Positions 25,204 to 32,611 of a stretch of DNA of 64,000 bases are shown piece after piece (position 1 is the first letter of the stretch; each line of letters starts with the position of its first letter). Below the pieces are notes generated by a model, which saw only the letters and a program-made list of their open reading frames with translations, was not told where the DNA came from and made no database searches. A program made the position numbers and the translations under genes. Source of the DNA: an uncultured Methanomassiliicoccus sp. (GTDB lineage: Archaea > Thermoplasmatota > Thermoplasmata > Methanomassiliicoccales > Methanomassiliicoccaceae). The stretch covers positions 49,889 through 113,888 of the forward strand of contig CAJKXZ010000005.1 of assembly GCA_905203995.1 (NCBI GenBank), given 5' to 3'.

Positions 25204-25646
25204 TTGGTTCCCGGAAAGCGCATGATCTCCTCCATGATGATGCGCACTTCCACATCTTTTAAACCGGCAGGAATAAGAGTTGTGGAAATTATTTTTTCTA
25301 ACATCTCCGAATCACGGGCGCGAATGCGGATAATTACCCGCCGATCCCCACTGACTGCGGAAATTTCTGCCACTCCATCAATGCCATTTAATTTTCGCAA
25401 ATCTCTGACAGACACTCCCTCTTCTACATCCGCCAAGACGACTGCATCAGCTTTGAGACCTGTAATCTCGCGGTCGACAATCGCGGCATAGCCGAGGATC
25501 ACATTGTAGTCTTCCATCCGGCGGATCCGATCCCTCACCGTGGATGGGGAGCGCCTGAGTTTGGCAGCTATTTCTCTATATGTCAACTTACCGTCAGCTT
25601 TGAGAAGGTTCAAAATTCGACGGTTCATGTCATCAACGGCGACCAT
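25200..25646 (-). CDS. Lrp/AsnC family regulator
   Basis: Feast-famine type regulator of 148 residues. An N-terminal winged helix reads DDMNRRILNLLKADGKLTYREIAAKLRRSPSTVRDRIRRMEDYNVILGYAAIVD; the C-terminal RAM domain (about 65-145) binds amino acids and drives oligomerisation. Convergent with the glutamate synthase operon, overlapping its stop by three bases, which suggests a role in nitrogen or amino-acid control. An inverted repeat beside its TATA box may be its own operator. Confidence 0.9.
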   Translation of the reverse strand: MVAVDDMNRRILNLLKADGKLTYREIAAKLRRSPSTVRDRIRRMEDYNVILGYAAIVDREITGLKADAVVLADVEEGVSVRDLRKLNGIDGVAEISAVSGDRRVIIRIRARDSEMLEKIISTTLIPAGLKDVEVRIIMEEIMRFPGTN

Positions 25647-25706
25647 TCAGTTTCTCTCCAGATATTAATGACGTAGGTGGGAGCAGATAATACCTTCCCC
25701 CAGTCA

Positions 25707-25732
25707 AAAATATAATTATTTACATTTGTAAA
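25707..25732 (-). promoter_or_regulatory. Lrp gene promoter with palindromic operator
   Basis: A TATA-like run (minus strand TTATATTTTT, 25707-25716) is flanked upstream by a 14-base inverted repeat at 25719-25732, arms TTTACA and TGTAAA. This places the palindrome at the BRE position. Lrp proteins commonly bind such repeats and repress their own gene. Confidence 0.5.
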
Positions 25733-25744
25733 GAAAAAGGGGGC

Positions 25745-25759
25745 GATCGCTTTGCGATC
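25745..25759 (-). terminator. Terminator of the regulator-GTPase unit
   Basis: On the minus strand GATCGC, loop AAA, GCGATC forms a 6-base stem 35 bases after the GTPase stop, followed by GCCCCCTTTTTCTTT. The stem plus T-run resembles a bacterial-type terminator. Confidence 0.55.
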
Positions 25760-25793
25760 TTGATTATTTTCCGGTTTTAACGATTACTGCTCC

Positions 25794-26867
25794 TCAGAGC
25801 GTAATAAACACCGGAGTTTCGGGAGTGGGCGAATAGCATGACTCGCTCGAATCGATAATCTCCATCGGGTAAGTTTGTTTAACGGTCTCCACGGCGGCAC
25901 GAATAATCTTCCCTAACCGCTCAGGATCAGAAGTCACCCGGGCATTAACGATCAGTTTAGCTTCATCACTGACATATCTTGAGCCATGAATGCCGTCAGT
26001 CTGTACAGAATCACAGACTAGTGACATTTTAACACCTGCCGATGGCGAAGAGATCACAATTTTTACATGAGCAATTTCATCTGGTGTGTATTCGGCAGCA
26101 ATGCTTTTCATGATCGACATCGAAAGATCATACATGTCAATTTTATCCAATGGTTTAATTTCATTTATGGAAGAATACCAAGACATTGATGATTTTTCAT
26201 TGGCAAATTTAGCCGTGTTTTCGCCTTTCTGCATTTTGGTATTGACGGCGGAAGACATGATAATCTGAGCAATTTCATCTACTCCTTCCAGCGTCTTTGA
26301 TGAATATTTGTAAATCGTTGCTTCCGGGGCGAGATTTTTTATGGCTGCCTCGGCGGCCGTTTCACCATCTTTATTAATTAAATCATTTTTAGAAAGAAGG
26401 ACAATTTCTGCTTCTTTGACTTGATGCGCAGGGATCAGTTTCTTGGAAGATTCCATTTTGGCAGCTTTCGTACCATCCACCACGACCATGAAAGGGGCAA
26501 CTTCAAACTCTTCAGGATACTGCATCTTCAGCGGTTCAATTACTGAAGAAAGGATGTTAGTCGAAGTGCCGATTGGTTCAGCAATGATGAAATCTGGTTT
26601 TTTAATCTGCACGATGGAACGGGCATTTTTAACAAACTCGGGAAAAGTTGAACAGAAACAGCCGCCGACGATTTCTTTCACATCAAAACCGGCACCCTGT
26701 ACATATTCTGTATCAACCAAGGCGTGTCCCTGATCATTGGTGATAATCGCCGTGCTTTTACCATACTTCTCTTTTAAGACTCTTGCAAGATTAACTGTCA
26801 GCGTAGTTTTACCGGCACCTAAATAGCCACCGATCACCACAAATCGTGTACGTGTTTTTTCACTCAT
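25794..26867 (-). CDS. G3E GTPase of the CobW/HypB type
   Basis: P-loop GTPase of the metal-chaperone group, 357 residues. Motifs: GGYLGAGKTTL (Walker A), GGCFCS at about 69-74 (the CXCC-like metal site of COG0523 proteins, here with CFC), PDFIIAEPIG (Walker B), and LLSKNDLI in place of NKXD. It is 12 bases behind a Cys-rich winged-helix gene and surely cotranscribed. In methanogens such GTPases may serve cobalt, zinc or nickel delivery or the ATP-dependent reactivation of corrinoid proteins; which applies here cannot be read from sequence. Confidence 0.85.
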   Translation of the reverse strand: MSEKTRTRFVVIGGYLGAGKTTLTVNLARVLKEKYGKSTAIITNDQGHALVDTEYVQGAGFDVKEIVGGCFCSTFPEFVKNARSIVQIKKPDFIIAEPIGTSTNILSSVIEPLKMQYPEEFEVAPFMVVVDGTKAAKMESSKKLIPAHQVKEAEIVLLSKNDLINKDGETAAEAAIKNLAPEATIYKYSSKTLEGVDEIAQIIMSSAVNTKMQKGENTAKFANEKSSMSWYSSINEIKPLDKIDMYDLSMSIMKSIAAEYTPDEIAHVKIVISSPSAGVKMSLVCDSVQTDGIHGSRYVSDEAKLIVNARVTSDPERLGKIIRAAVETVKQTYPMEIIDSSESCYSPTPETPVFITL

Positions 26868-26879
26868 AATTTCACCAGC

Positions 26880-27503
26880 TCAGAGACCATCAATGACGAT
26901 CGCTCTTCTCATAAAGGGGCAGCTTTCACAGGGAATAGAAATGACGCATTTACGTCCGGACGTGATGCCCTTCAAAGCACAGACTAAAGCTAAATCCATT
27001 GGTCGGAAAGGTTTCTTTCTACCATTTTTATTGAGGAACGAAACTTCTTCTTCAGAAAGTTCGTTTCCACAAAAACAGCCTTCGGCAACATGTGTTAGAC
27101 ATTTGGTATACTCTTTTTCCGAGCAACCATCACATCTTGTACCTACTTTTGATAATTGACCAAAAATATTTGCCAGCGGGTCAACAACAAAAAGTTCACC
27201 GTCTTTACCCAGAGTAATATAAACGGCACTGGGTGAGGAAGGGGCAATATATTCCATCCGCGTTCCTCTTACTTTCTTCTCATCAACAACTTTCCAGAAT
27301 TCTGCCAGCTGCTGTCCTAATTGGTAAGAGACTTGATGATAACCCATGCCTAATTTATCTGCCAGTTCTTGTTTGGTCGGCGGTTTGTCGAGCGCCATGG
27401 CATATAGTGTACGTAAAATCTCTTTGCGCAATTCATGATTGACAATCGATGCGTATGTTTCCGGATTGATATATGAAATTTCGATACGGCATCCTGCTGG
27501 CAT
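26880..27503 (-). CDS. Winged-helix regulator with Cys-rich C-terminal domain
   Basis: A 207-residue protein. The N-terminal part (about 15-85) is an ArsR-like winged helix, with LRKEILRTLYAMALDKPPTKQELADKLGMGYHQVSYQLGQQLAEFWKVVDEKKVRG. The C-terminal part has a cysteine set CDGCSEKEYTKC, GCFC and, further on, C-x7-CESC, which could hold an Fe-S cluster or zinc. This suggests a redox or metal sensor. The promoter's TATA box lies so that the transcript begins at the ATG (leaderless) and is embedded in an inverted repeat, arguing for autoregulation. Confidence 0.78.
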   Translation of the reverse strand: MPAGCRIEISYINPETYASIVNHELRKEILRTLYAMALDKPPTKQELADKLGMGYHQVSYQLGQQLAEFWKVVDEKKVRGTRMEYIAPSSPSAVYITLGKDGELFVVDPLANIFGQLSKVGTRCDGCSEKEYTKCLTHVAEGCFCGNELSEEEVSFLNKNGRKKPFRPMDLALVCALKGITSGRKCVISIPCESCPFMRRAIVIDGL

Positions 27504-27526
27504 GAATATTTCAAACAGTTCTCAAA

Positions 27527-27580
27527 TATTTAAGTTATTGCTCACTCCCATCAATTAAGAGATTGCTCAATTACTTAAAT
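27527..27580 (-). promoter_or_regulatory. Nested-repeat operator and TATA box of the Cys-rich regulator
   Basis: On the plus strand: ATTTAAGT at 27528-27535, ATTGCTCA at 27537-27544, ATTGCTCA again at 27562-27569, then ACTTAAAT at 27573-27580. The outer pair is an inverted repeat and the inner pair a direct repeat 25 bases apart. The minus-strand TATA box CTTAAATA (27527-27534) lies inside one outer arm, centred about 27 bases before the ATG at 27503. Confidence 0.5.
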
Positions 27581-27641
27581 GAGTTAAAAAAATGATTAAT
27601 TTAAATTTACTATTAAACTTTATAAAGTTGGTTGTAGAGGT

Positions 27642-27668
27642 AGTTGGATCAGCAGGGCCGATCCAACT
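27642..27668 (-). terminator. Stem-loop after GAPDH
   Basis: AGTTGGATC at 27642-27650 pairs perfectly with GATCCAACT at 27660-27668 around a 9-base loop, starting nine bases after the gap stop on the minus strand. No long T-run follows, so it may be a terminator or an mRNA 3' end stabiliser. Confidence 0.5.
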
Positions 27669-27676
27669 TATCCCTC

Positions 27677-28693
27677 TTACTTAGAAATTCCCAGAGTCGA
27701 ATTGGTTTTCTGAATCGATTTCATACCATCAGCTTCCAGCTTCATCATCGCCCGGATACAGTCGATGTTTTCCGGTACGACATCGCTTTCCTGATGGACA
27801 GCCTGATAGTAGTAAAGTGTATTGTCTCTGACTTTAACGCCATCCTGCCAGACGGCGATTTCCATGAAGTCACCGCGGCTTCTGCCGAGGTCTTTGGCAA
27901 ATTCCATGATCTGGGCAGTACTCTTGATGCCATACTTGCCATTAACAAATCTTACCCGCGGGGCGCTGTCCCAGACGGCTAAGATGTCCTGTTCTTTTGC
28001 TGGTTTTTTGAGATTAATAGTTATGCAGTGGACGTGCATCAAAGTGGTCGGTACTTTGACAACCATGGTAGTAATGTTCAGCCACGGCATGATGGTCTGG
28101 ACATCTGGTCCGTGGTGGGTAGGTAACTTTAACGAAGGCTCAATGGCGTTGAGGGCCGAACCTTTGTTATCGGCAGGGTCAGCACCGCGGCGAACGATGG
28201 TTGCCGCTACAGATTCAATGCCATATGCGTGGTCAATGGGAAAGAGGGTTCTGACTAAGCCGGTGGTGTTGCAGGAAACAACCCGCGCAAAATTGGCACC
28301 CCATGCTTCTGAATAGTTAGCAAAAGCATTGAAAGAAACGCCGGTCAGTCCGTGTTCTTCTCCCCCTTGGAAGATGGCTTTCACGCCCGCTTCTTCGTAC
28401 ATCTTACGGTAACGTTCACCGACGCCGCCGGGTGTACAGTCAACAATAATGTCTGCTACTTCCAGCAGATCTTTGAGTGAACCTTTGGTTGCGATACCTT
28501 CTTTTTCAAAAGTCGAAATCTGTTCTTCTTCTGCAGTATACAGGGGAAACTTCTCCATCTCTGCCAGTCGTGCTTCATATGACGGGCGGGTTTTTGTAAC
28601 GCCGACAATTTCCATGTCATCCTGAGCTTTTACTGCACATGCAACTCTCTTGCCAATTGTTCCGTAACCGTTAATTCCAACTCTGACCGTCAT
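27677..28693 (-). CDS. gap: Archaeal glyceraldehyde-3-phosphate dehydrogenase
   Basis: Archaeal phosphorylating GAPDH, 338 residues, acting in gluconeogenesis or glycolysis. The NAD(P) site is VRVGINGYGTIGKRVA at the N terminus; the catalytic Cys is in VVSCNTTGLVRTLFP (about residue 140). It is phylogenetically distant from bacterial GapA, and the ORF is about the standard length for the type II family. Single gene, divergent from the ilv operon, with its own stem-loop terminator. Phosphoglycerate kinase is encoded some 6 kb away. Confidence 0.95.
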   Translation of the reverse strand: MTVRVGINGYGTIGKRVACAVKAQDDMEIVGVTKTRPSYEARLAEMEKFPLYTAEEEQISTFEKEGIATKGSLKDLLEVADIIVDCTPGGVGERYRKMYEEAGVKAIFQGGEEHGLTGVSFNAFANYSEAWGANFARVVSCNTTGLVRTLFPIDHAYGIESVAATIVRRGADPADNKGSALNAIEPSLKLPTHHGPDVQTIMPWLNITTMVVKVPTTLMHVHCITINLKKPAKEQDILAVWDSAPRVRFVNGKYGIKSTAQIMEFAKDLGRSRGDFMEIAVWQDGVKVRDNTLYYYQAVHQESDVVPENIDCIRAMMKLEADGMKSIQKTNSTLGISK

Positions 28694-28828
28694 CTATTTC
28701 CACCTTTCCAACGCTGCCTACGGGCAAGCGACAGTATTCTACCAGAATAGGTAGTGTTTTTACTCTATATTGCTTTTTGTAAGATCCACAAGTTATTTTT
28801 TGCTCAGCATCCACGCCAACCACAATGA

Positions 28829-28836
28829 TTTAAATA
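28829..28836 (+). promoter_or_regulatory. TATA box of the ilv leader transcript
   Basis: TTTAAATA, centred 26 to 27 bases before the A of the second ATG at 28859 and 23 before the ATG at 28856. That puts the expected transcription start on the first codons of the leader ORF. The next gene is ilvB at 28972. Confidence 0.55.
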
Positions 28837-28855
28837 GTACCGCCATAATGGGGCT

Positions 28856-28924
28856 ATGATGCTAATCTCTAACACGGAGACCTTGATTTCTTGTGTATTG
28901 GGTTCTGTAGTCTTGATTAGCTGA
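28856..28924 (+). CDS. Candidate ilv leader peptide
   Basis: A 22-codon ORF upstream of ilvB, too short for ordinary gene calling. It begins with two ATGs, both at the position predicted for the transcription start, and ends at TGA (28922-28924). Ten of 22 residues are Leu, Ile or Val, including a run Val-Val-Leu-Ile just before the end. The stop lies inside the 5' arm of a stem-loop, and the ilvB ribosome site lies downstream. This is the layout of a translational leader peptide for branched-chain amino-acid control, which I infer from sequence only; the composition could still be chance. Confidence 0.45.
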   Translation: MMLISNTETLISCVLGSVVLIS

Positions 28925-28966
28925 AGGCACCTGTTTTGGGTAGCCTTAGTCATTTTTGAAAGGTGG
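28921..28966 (+). promoter_or_regulatory. Stem-loop and alternative pairing before ilvB
   Basis: A stem AAGGC-ACCT (28924-28932) with GGGT-A-GCCTT (28938-28947; one bulged A, loop GTTTT) can extend by two pairs to 28921/28949, covering the leader stop. A T5 run follows at 28953-28957. The 5' arm's CACCT (28928-28932) is also fully complementary to AGGTG (28961-28965), the ilvB Shine-Dalgarno. The region can therefore form either a terminator-like hairpin or an SD-sequestering helix. Confidence 0.45.
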
Positions 28967-28971
28967 TTTAG

Positions 28972-30642
28972 TTGAAAGGTTCGAAAGCCGTATTCTCGTT
29001 GTTGGAAAAAGAAGGGGTGGACGTTATGTTCGGCTACCCAGGTGGACAAAGTCTGCAACTTTATGATGATCTGCTCGATTCCAGTATACGGCATGTTTTG
29101 GTACGTCATGAACAATGCGCTGCTCACATGGCCGATGGTTATGCACGAGCTACGGGTGAAGTTGGTGTCTGCACCTCTACTTCGGGACCGGGAGCAACTA
29201 ACCTCGTGACCGGTGTCGCTACTGCCTATGTCGATTCCTCGCCAATGATGGTTCTTACGGGACAGGTTCCGACAACGGCCTTAGGCAACCAGGCCTTTCA
29301 GGAAGCCGACTCTTTCTCGATCATGATGCCGATCACCAAGCACAACTTCCGCATTCTTGATCCTGCGGAAATTCCCGTCGCAGTCCGCCGGGGAATGCAT
29401 ATAGCTTCGTCCGGCAGGAAAGGACCAGTGCACATCGATTTACCTTCTGACATTCAAAAAACAGAAGTTCCCGAAGAAGCCTTCCAGCGCACTTTCCGTC
29501 CTTATACGGTTATTGAAGATTTCTCGAAAGTTCCCGAAGTGATAAAGGTCCTGACGGAAGCTGAAAGACCGCTGTTGTTGGTGGGTGGTGGTGCAGTGTG
29601 GGCCGGTGCCGGTCCGGAAATCCTCCGACTAGCCGAGACGCTGATGGCACCAGTAGCGACGACGATCATGGCCAAAGGGGTCATTCCGGAAAATCATCCT
29701 CTGGCGCTGGGCATCATCGGCATGCATGGTAAAGTGGGTGCTAGAAAAGCCTATCTGGAAGCGGATGCGATTCTGGCCATCGGTACTCGTTTTTCCGATC
29801 GTACGGCCGGGGCGCAGTCGGGCTTATCTCCTTCGACCAAATTAATTCAAATTGATATTGATCCGGCGGAGACTAGTAAACTAGCTCGAACGCAGATCCG
29901 CTTAGTGGGCGATGCCCGTAAAGGGGTCACGGCCATCTTAAGCGGTCTCGCCGTACAGAAAAAAGAATCAGCCTGGACGCGGAGAATTCAGGAAATTCAG
30001 AAGACTTGCAACTGTAATACTAATCTTCATTCAACTCCTATTCTGCCGCAGAAAGTTATTCACGATCTCAATGAGACTTTAGCTCAGGGCGCGATTGTTT
30101 CGACTGATGTCGGTCAAAATCAAATGTGGGCGGCCCATTTTCTTAAAACCAAAAATCCCCGCCAGTTCATAAGTTCTGGAGGCTTTGGTACCATGGGTTT
30201 CGGTCTGCCGGCGGCTATGGGAGCTAAGTGTGCTTATCCTGACGAACCAGTAATCTGCATTACTGGTGACGGAGGCATTCAAATGGTCTTTCAGGAGTTT
30301 GCAACTGCCGTTTCTGAAAATCTGCCCGTCGTGGTCTGCGTCTTTAATAACGGCTGGTTAGGAATGGTCAAGCAGTGGCAGAAGCTGTTCCATGACCAGC
30401 GCTACAGCGGTACGCTGCTCCACGGCAATCCCGATTTTGTTAAATTAGCGCAAGCTTATGGTGCAGACGGAATTTGTGTGGAAAAACCCTCGGAAATCAA
30501 AGAAGCCCTGCAGACGGGCTATAAATCTGGCCTGCCTTACTTAATCGACATCCGCCTCGATCCTGAGGAAGATGTTTTACCGATGATTCCGCCGGGAGAC
30601 GGTCCAGCCACGATCATTAAGGGGCGGTGTACATGGAATTAA
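28972..30642 (+). CDS. ilvB: Acetolactate synthase large subunit
   Basis: ThDP enzyme that condenses pyruvate to acetolactate (or with 2-oxobutyrate) in branched-chain amino-acid synthesis. Catalytic Glu is in VRHEQCAAHMADGYARATGEVGV; the ThDP site is GDGGIQMVFQEFATAVSENLPVVVCVFNNGWLGM. 556 residues, normal. It starts at TTG 28972, five bases after AGGTGG. First gene of ilvBNC, preceded by a leader region that may control it. Overlaps the small subunit gene. Confidence 0.95.
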   Translation: MKGSKAVFSLLEKEGVDVMFGYPGGQSLQLYDDLLDSSIRHVLVRHEQCAAHMADGYARATGEVGVCTSTSGPGATNLVTGVATAYVDSSPMMVLTGQVPTTALGNQAFQEADSFSIMMPITKHNFRILDPAEIPVAVRRGMHIASSGRKGPVHIDLPSDIQKTEVPEEAFQRTFRPYTVIEDFSKVPEVIKVLTEAERPLLLVGGGAVWAGAGPEILRLAETLMAPVATTIMAKGVIPENHPLALGIIGMHGKVGARKAYLEADAILAIGTRFSDRTAGAQSGLSPSTKLIQIDIDPAETSKLARTQIRLVGDARKGVTAILSGLAVQKKESAWTRRIQEIQKTCNCNTNLHSTPILPQKVIHDLNETLAQGAIVSTDVGQNQMWAAHFLKTKNPRQFISSGGFGTMGFGLPAAMGAKCAYPDEPVICITGDGGIQMVFQEFATAVSENLPVVVCVFNNGWLGMVKQWQKLFHDQRYSGTLLHGNPDFVKLAQAYGADGICVEKPSEIKEALQTGYKSGLPYLIDIRLDPEEDVLPMIPPGDGPATIIKGRCTWN

Positions 30643-30989
30643 TCATGATTATTGGGGATCGTTCACCGGGGCTCGTTCAACGGATTATCATTGAACTGGG
30701 CCGGCGGGGAATTGAATCCGAGAAGATGTTTATGGTTCACGAAGGTGATAAGACTAAAATAATCGTTGAGGCCAATGTTGGCAAAATGAACGGCCGCCTC
30801 CTGCATGCTCTTCTGGGCTTACAGGACGTGGAATCGGCAGAATACATCCACGAAGACTATAACTGCTTCTGGAGATGTTCGCCTAATAATCCTTCCGAGT
30901 TCTTCATTTCCTGTGGAAACGACGACTCTGTTAAATTTCAGAACTGTACTGAACAGTCAGTTTGTAAAGATGAACAATATGAAAACTAA
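30633..30989 (+). CDS. ilvN: Acetolactate synthase small (ACT) subunit, short
   Basis: Regulatory subunit of acetolactate synthase. The first 75 residues are one ACT domain (LIMIIGDRSPGLVQRIIIELGRRGIESEKMFMVHEG), which binds valine in bacterial relatives. Normal small subunits are about 160 residues with a second C-terminal domain; this one has about 118 residues and instead ends in an unrelated Cys-containing tail (CFWRCS, ISCGND, NCTEQSVCKDEQ). Start at ATG 30633, eight bases after GGGG; a GTG at 30627 is too close to the ribosome site. It overlaps ilvB by ten bases. Confidence 0.8.
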   Translation: MELIMIIGDRSPGLVQRIIIELGRRGIESEKMFMVHEGDKTKIIVEANVGKMNGRLLHALLGLQDVESAEYIHEDYNCFWRCSPNNPSEFFISCGNDDSVKFQNCTEQSVCKDEQYEN

Positions 30990-31001
30990 TTGGTGATATG
31001 A

Positions 31002-31991
31002 ATGGTGACAAAAATATACCATGATTCTGACGCTGATCTCAGCGTTTTGGCTGGCAAAAAGATTGCAGTTATCGGTTACGGTAACCAGGGCCGGGCACAG
31101 GCCATGTGTCTGCACGATTCTGGACTGGATGTTACCGTCGGTCTGAGAAAATCTGGCAAATCCTGGAAAATCGCCCAGGATGATGGTCTGAAAGTGGCAG
31201 AGGTGCCGGCAGCTGTTAAAGATGCAGATATCGTGATGATTCTGATCCCTGATGAAGTCCAGCCTGCCGTTTATGCTGAACAAATCGCCCCTAATCTGAA
31301 AGCCGGGGCCGCTCTGGAATTCGCTCACGGCTTTGCCATCACCTTCAAATTCATCGCCCCGCCTCAAAACTGTGATGTGATCATGGTTGCTCCTAAATCA
31401 CCGGGCAAGATGGTTCGTCAGACCTTCTTGGAAGGCTTTGGTGTACCTTCCTTAATCGCTGTTCATCAGGACGCTTCTGGTCAAGCCAAGAGTCTGGCTT
31501 TAGCCTTAGCCAAAGGTCTAGGTTCAACCAAAGCTGGTGTTTTAGAAACCGACTTCCGCGAAGAAGCCACTTCTGATCTCTTTGGCGAGCAGTCCGTGCT
31601 CTGCGGCGGTGTTACGGCCCTGATCGAAGCTGGTTTCGAGACACTCATCAATGCTGGTTACAAACCAGAAATTGCTTACTTCGAAGTGCTCCACGAATTG
31701 AAACTGATCGTTGACCTCATTCAGTCTGGCGGTATCATGCACATGTGGGAATCTGTTTCCAACACGGCTGAATACGGTGGTCTGAGCCGGCGTGATGCGG
31801 TCATCAATGAAGAATCCAAGCAAGCCATGAAGAAAATCCTTGATGATATCTGCTCCGGTAAATTTGCCGAAGAGTGGTCCGAAGAGTGGAAAGTTGATCT
31901 GGCTGGCATGAAGAAAATGGAAGCCGCCGATGCCGATAAAGAGATTGAAAAAGTAGGCAAAGAAATCCGCGCTCTTTTCGAAAGAAACTAA
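31002..31991 (+). CDS. ilvC: Ketol-acid reductoisomerase
   Basis: NAD(P)H-dependent rearrangement and reduction of acetolactate, third gene of the ilv operon. The dinucleotide site is KKIAVIGYGNQGRAQAM; KARI domains carry the magnesium ligands in the helical C-terminal half (EVLHELKLIVDLIQSGGIMHMWESVSNTAEYGG). 329 residues, the short class I form. The ATG is preceded by TTGGTGATATGA, and the gene is followed by a GGGGG/CCCCC terminator. Confidence 0.96.
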   Translation: MVTKIYHDSDADLSVLAGKKIAVIGYGNQGRAQAMCLHDSGLDVTVGLRKSGKSWKIAQDDGLKVAEVPAAVKDADIVMILIPDEVQPAVYAEQIAPNLKAGAALEFAHGFAITFKFIAPPQNCDVIMVAPKSPGKMVRQTFLEGFGVPSLIAVHQDASGQAKSLALALAKGLGSTKAGVLETDFREEATSDLFGEQSVLCGGVTALIEAGFETLINAGYKPEIAYFEVLHELKLIVDLIQSGGIMHMWESVSNTAEYGGLSRRDAVINEESKQAMKKILDDICSGKFAEEWSEEWKVDLAGMKKMEAADADKEIEKVGKEIRALFERN

Positions 31992-32003
31992 ATTTTTTCA
32001 GAG

Positions 32004-32018
32004 GGGGAACAACCCCCC
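32004..32018 (+). terminator. Terminator of the ilv operon
   Basis: GGGGG (32004-32008), loop AACAA, CCCCC (32014-32018), 12 bases after the ilvC stop, followed by CATTCTTC and ATTTT. A very stable GC stem. Confidence 0.6.
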
Positions 32019-32092
32019 ATTCTTCAAACATTTTAGCCCCTTGATTTATTATCAATAGAAACTAAAAAGAACCTTTCGGTTGATGAGGGATT

Positions 32093-32485
32093 ATGCCTAA
32101 CCAAAAATCTAAAAATGTTCTGTTGTGCCCCTTAGAATACGGCTTAGATATTTTTGGTGGCAAGTGGAAGTGCAGAGTATTGTGTGTTCTGGGGATGAAT
32201 GGCCCGATGCGCTTCAGTGCTCTGAGTCGTGAATTAGGTAATATCACCGATGCGACTCTTAATGCAGTGTTAAAAGAGATGGTTACTGAAGAAATGGTCA
32301 GCAGGTCTGTTTATGACGAACAGCCTTTGCGGGTCGAATATGCCCTGACTGAAAAAGCACAGAGTGCGTTACCGATTTTGCAGAACATCTGCATTTGGTC
32401 AAAAACATATGCTAACGTTGATATCAAAAACGCTCTCTCTCCTTGTAGGACTTGCATTCATTTGTGCCAGACAGAAGGAGTGTAA
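32093..32485 (+). CDS. HxlR-type winged-helix regulator
   Basis: A 130-residue regulator of the HxlR family. The conserved block runs from VLLCPLEYGLDIFGGKWKCRVLCVLGMNGPMRFSALSRELGNITDATLNAVLKEMV, with the cysteine near position 11 that in the family can act as a thiol sensor, to VEYALTEKAQSALP. A second cysteine pair, CRTCIHLC, sits in the C-terminal tail. The ABM-fold gene downstream is separated by 126 bases containing an inverted repeat, and may be its target. Confidence 0.88.
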   Translation: MPNQKSKNVLLCPLEYGLDIFGGKWKCRVLCVLGMNGPMRFSALSRELGNITDATLNAVLKEMVTEEMVSRSVYDEQPLRVEYALTEKAQSALPILQNICIWSKTYANVDIKNALSPCRTCIHLCQTEGV

Positions 32486-32522
32486 CTATCTAAATTAATA
32501 GCAGCTATCAAGCTGTATCGTG

Positions 32523-32540
32523 CTTGCTATAAGTAGCAAG
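32523..32540 (+). promoter_or_regulatory. Inverted repeat overlapping a TATA-like element
   Basis: CTTGCTA (32523-32529), loop TAAG, TAGCAAG (32534-32540). The central TATAAG could itself be the TATA box of the monooxygenase-like gene at 32612. Typical position for repression by the upstream HxlR-type regulator. Confidence 0.4.
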
Positions 32541-32611
32541 TAGTCTATCTAATTTTCAGACGTGTAAGAAATGGCCATTGCTTATTCAACGTCCACCTAT
32601 GAGGGATATGA

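Noticed and set aside
27822..28316. 164-codon ORF antisense to gap
   Set aside because: Gap is clearly the coding strand by motifs and codon use; the antisense frame has no recognisable domain.
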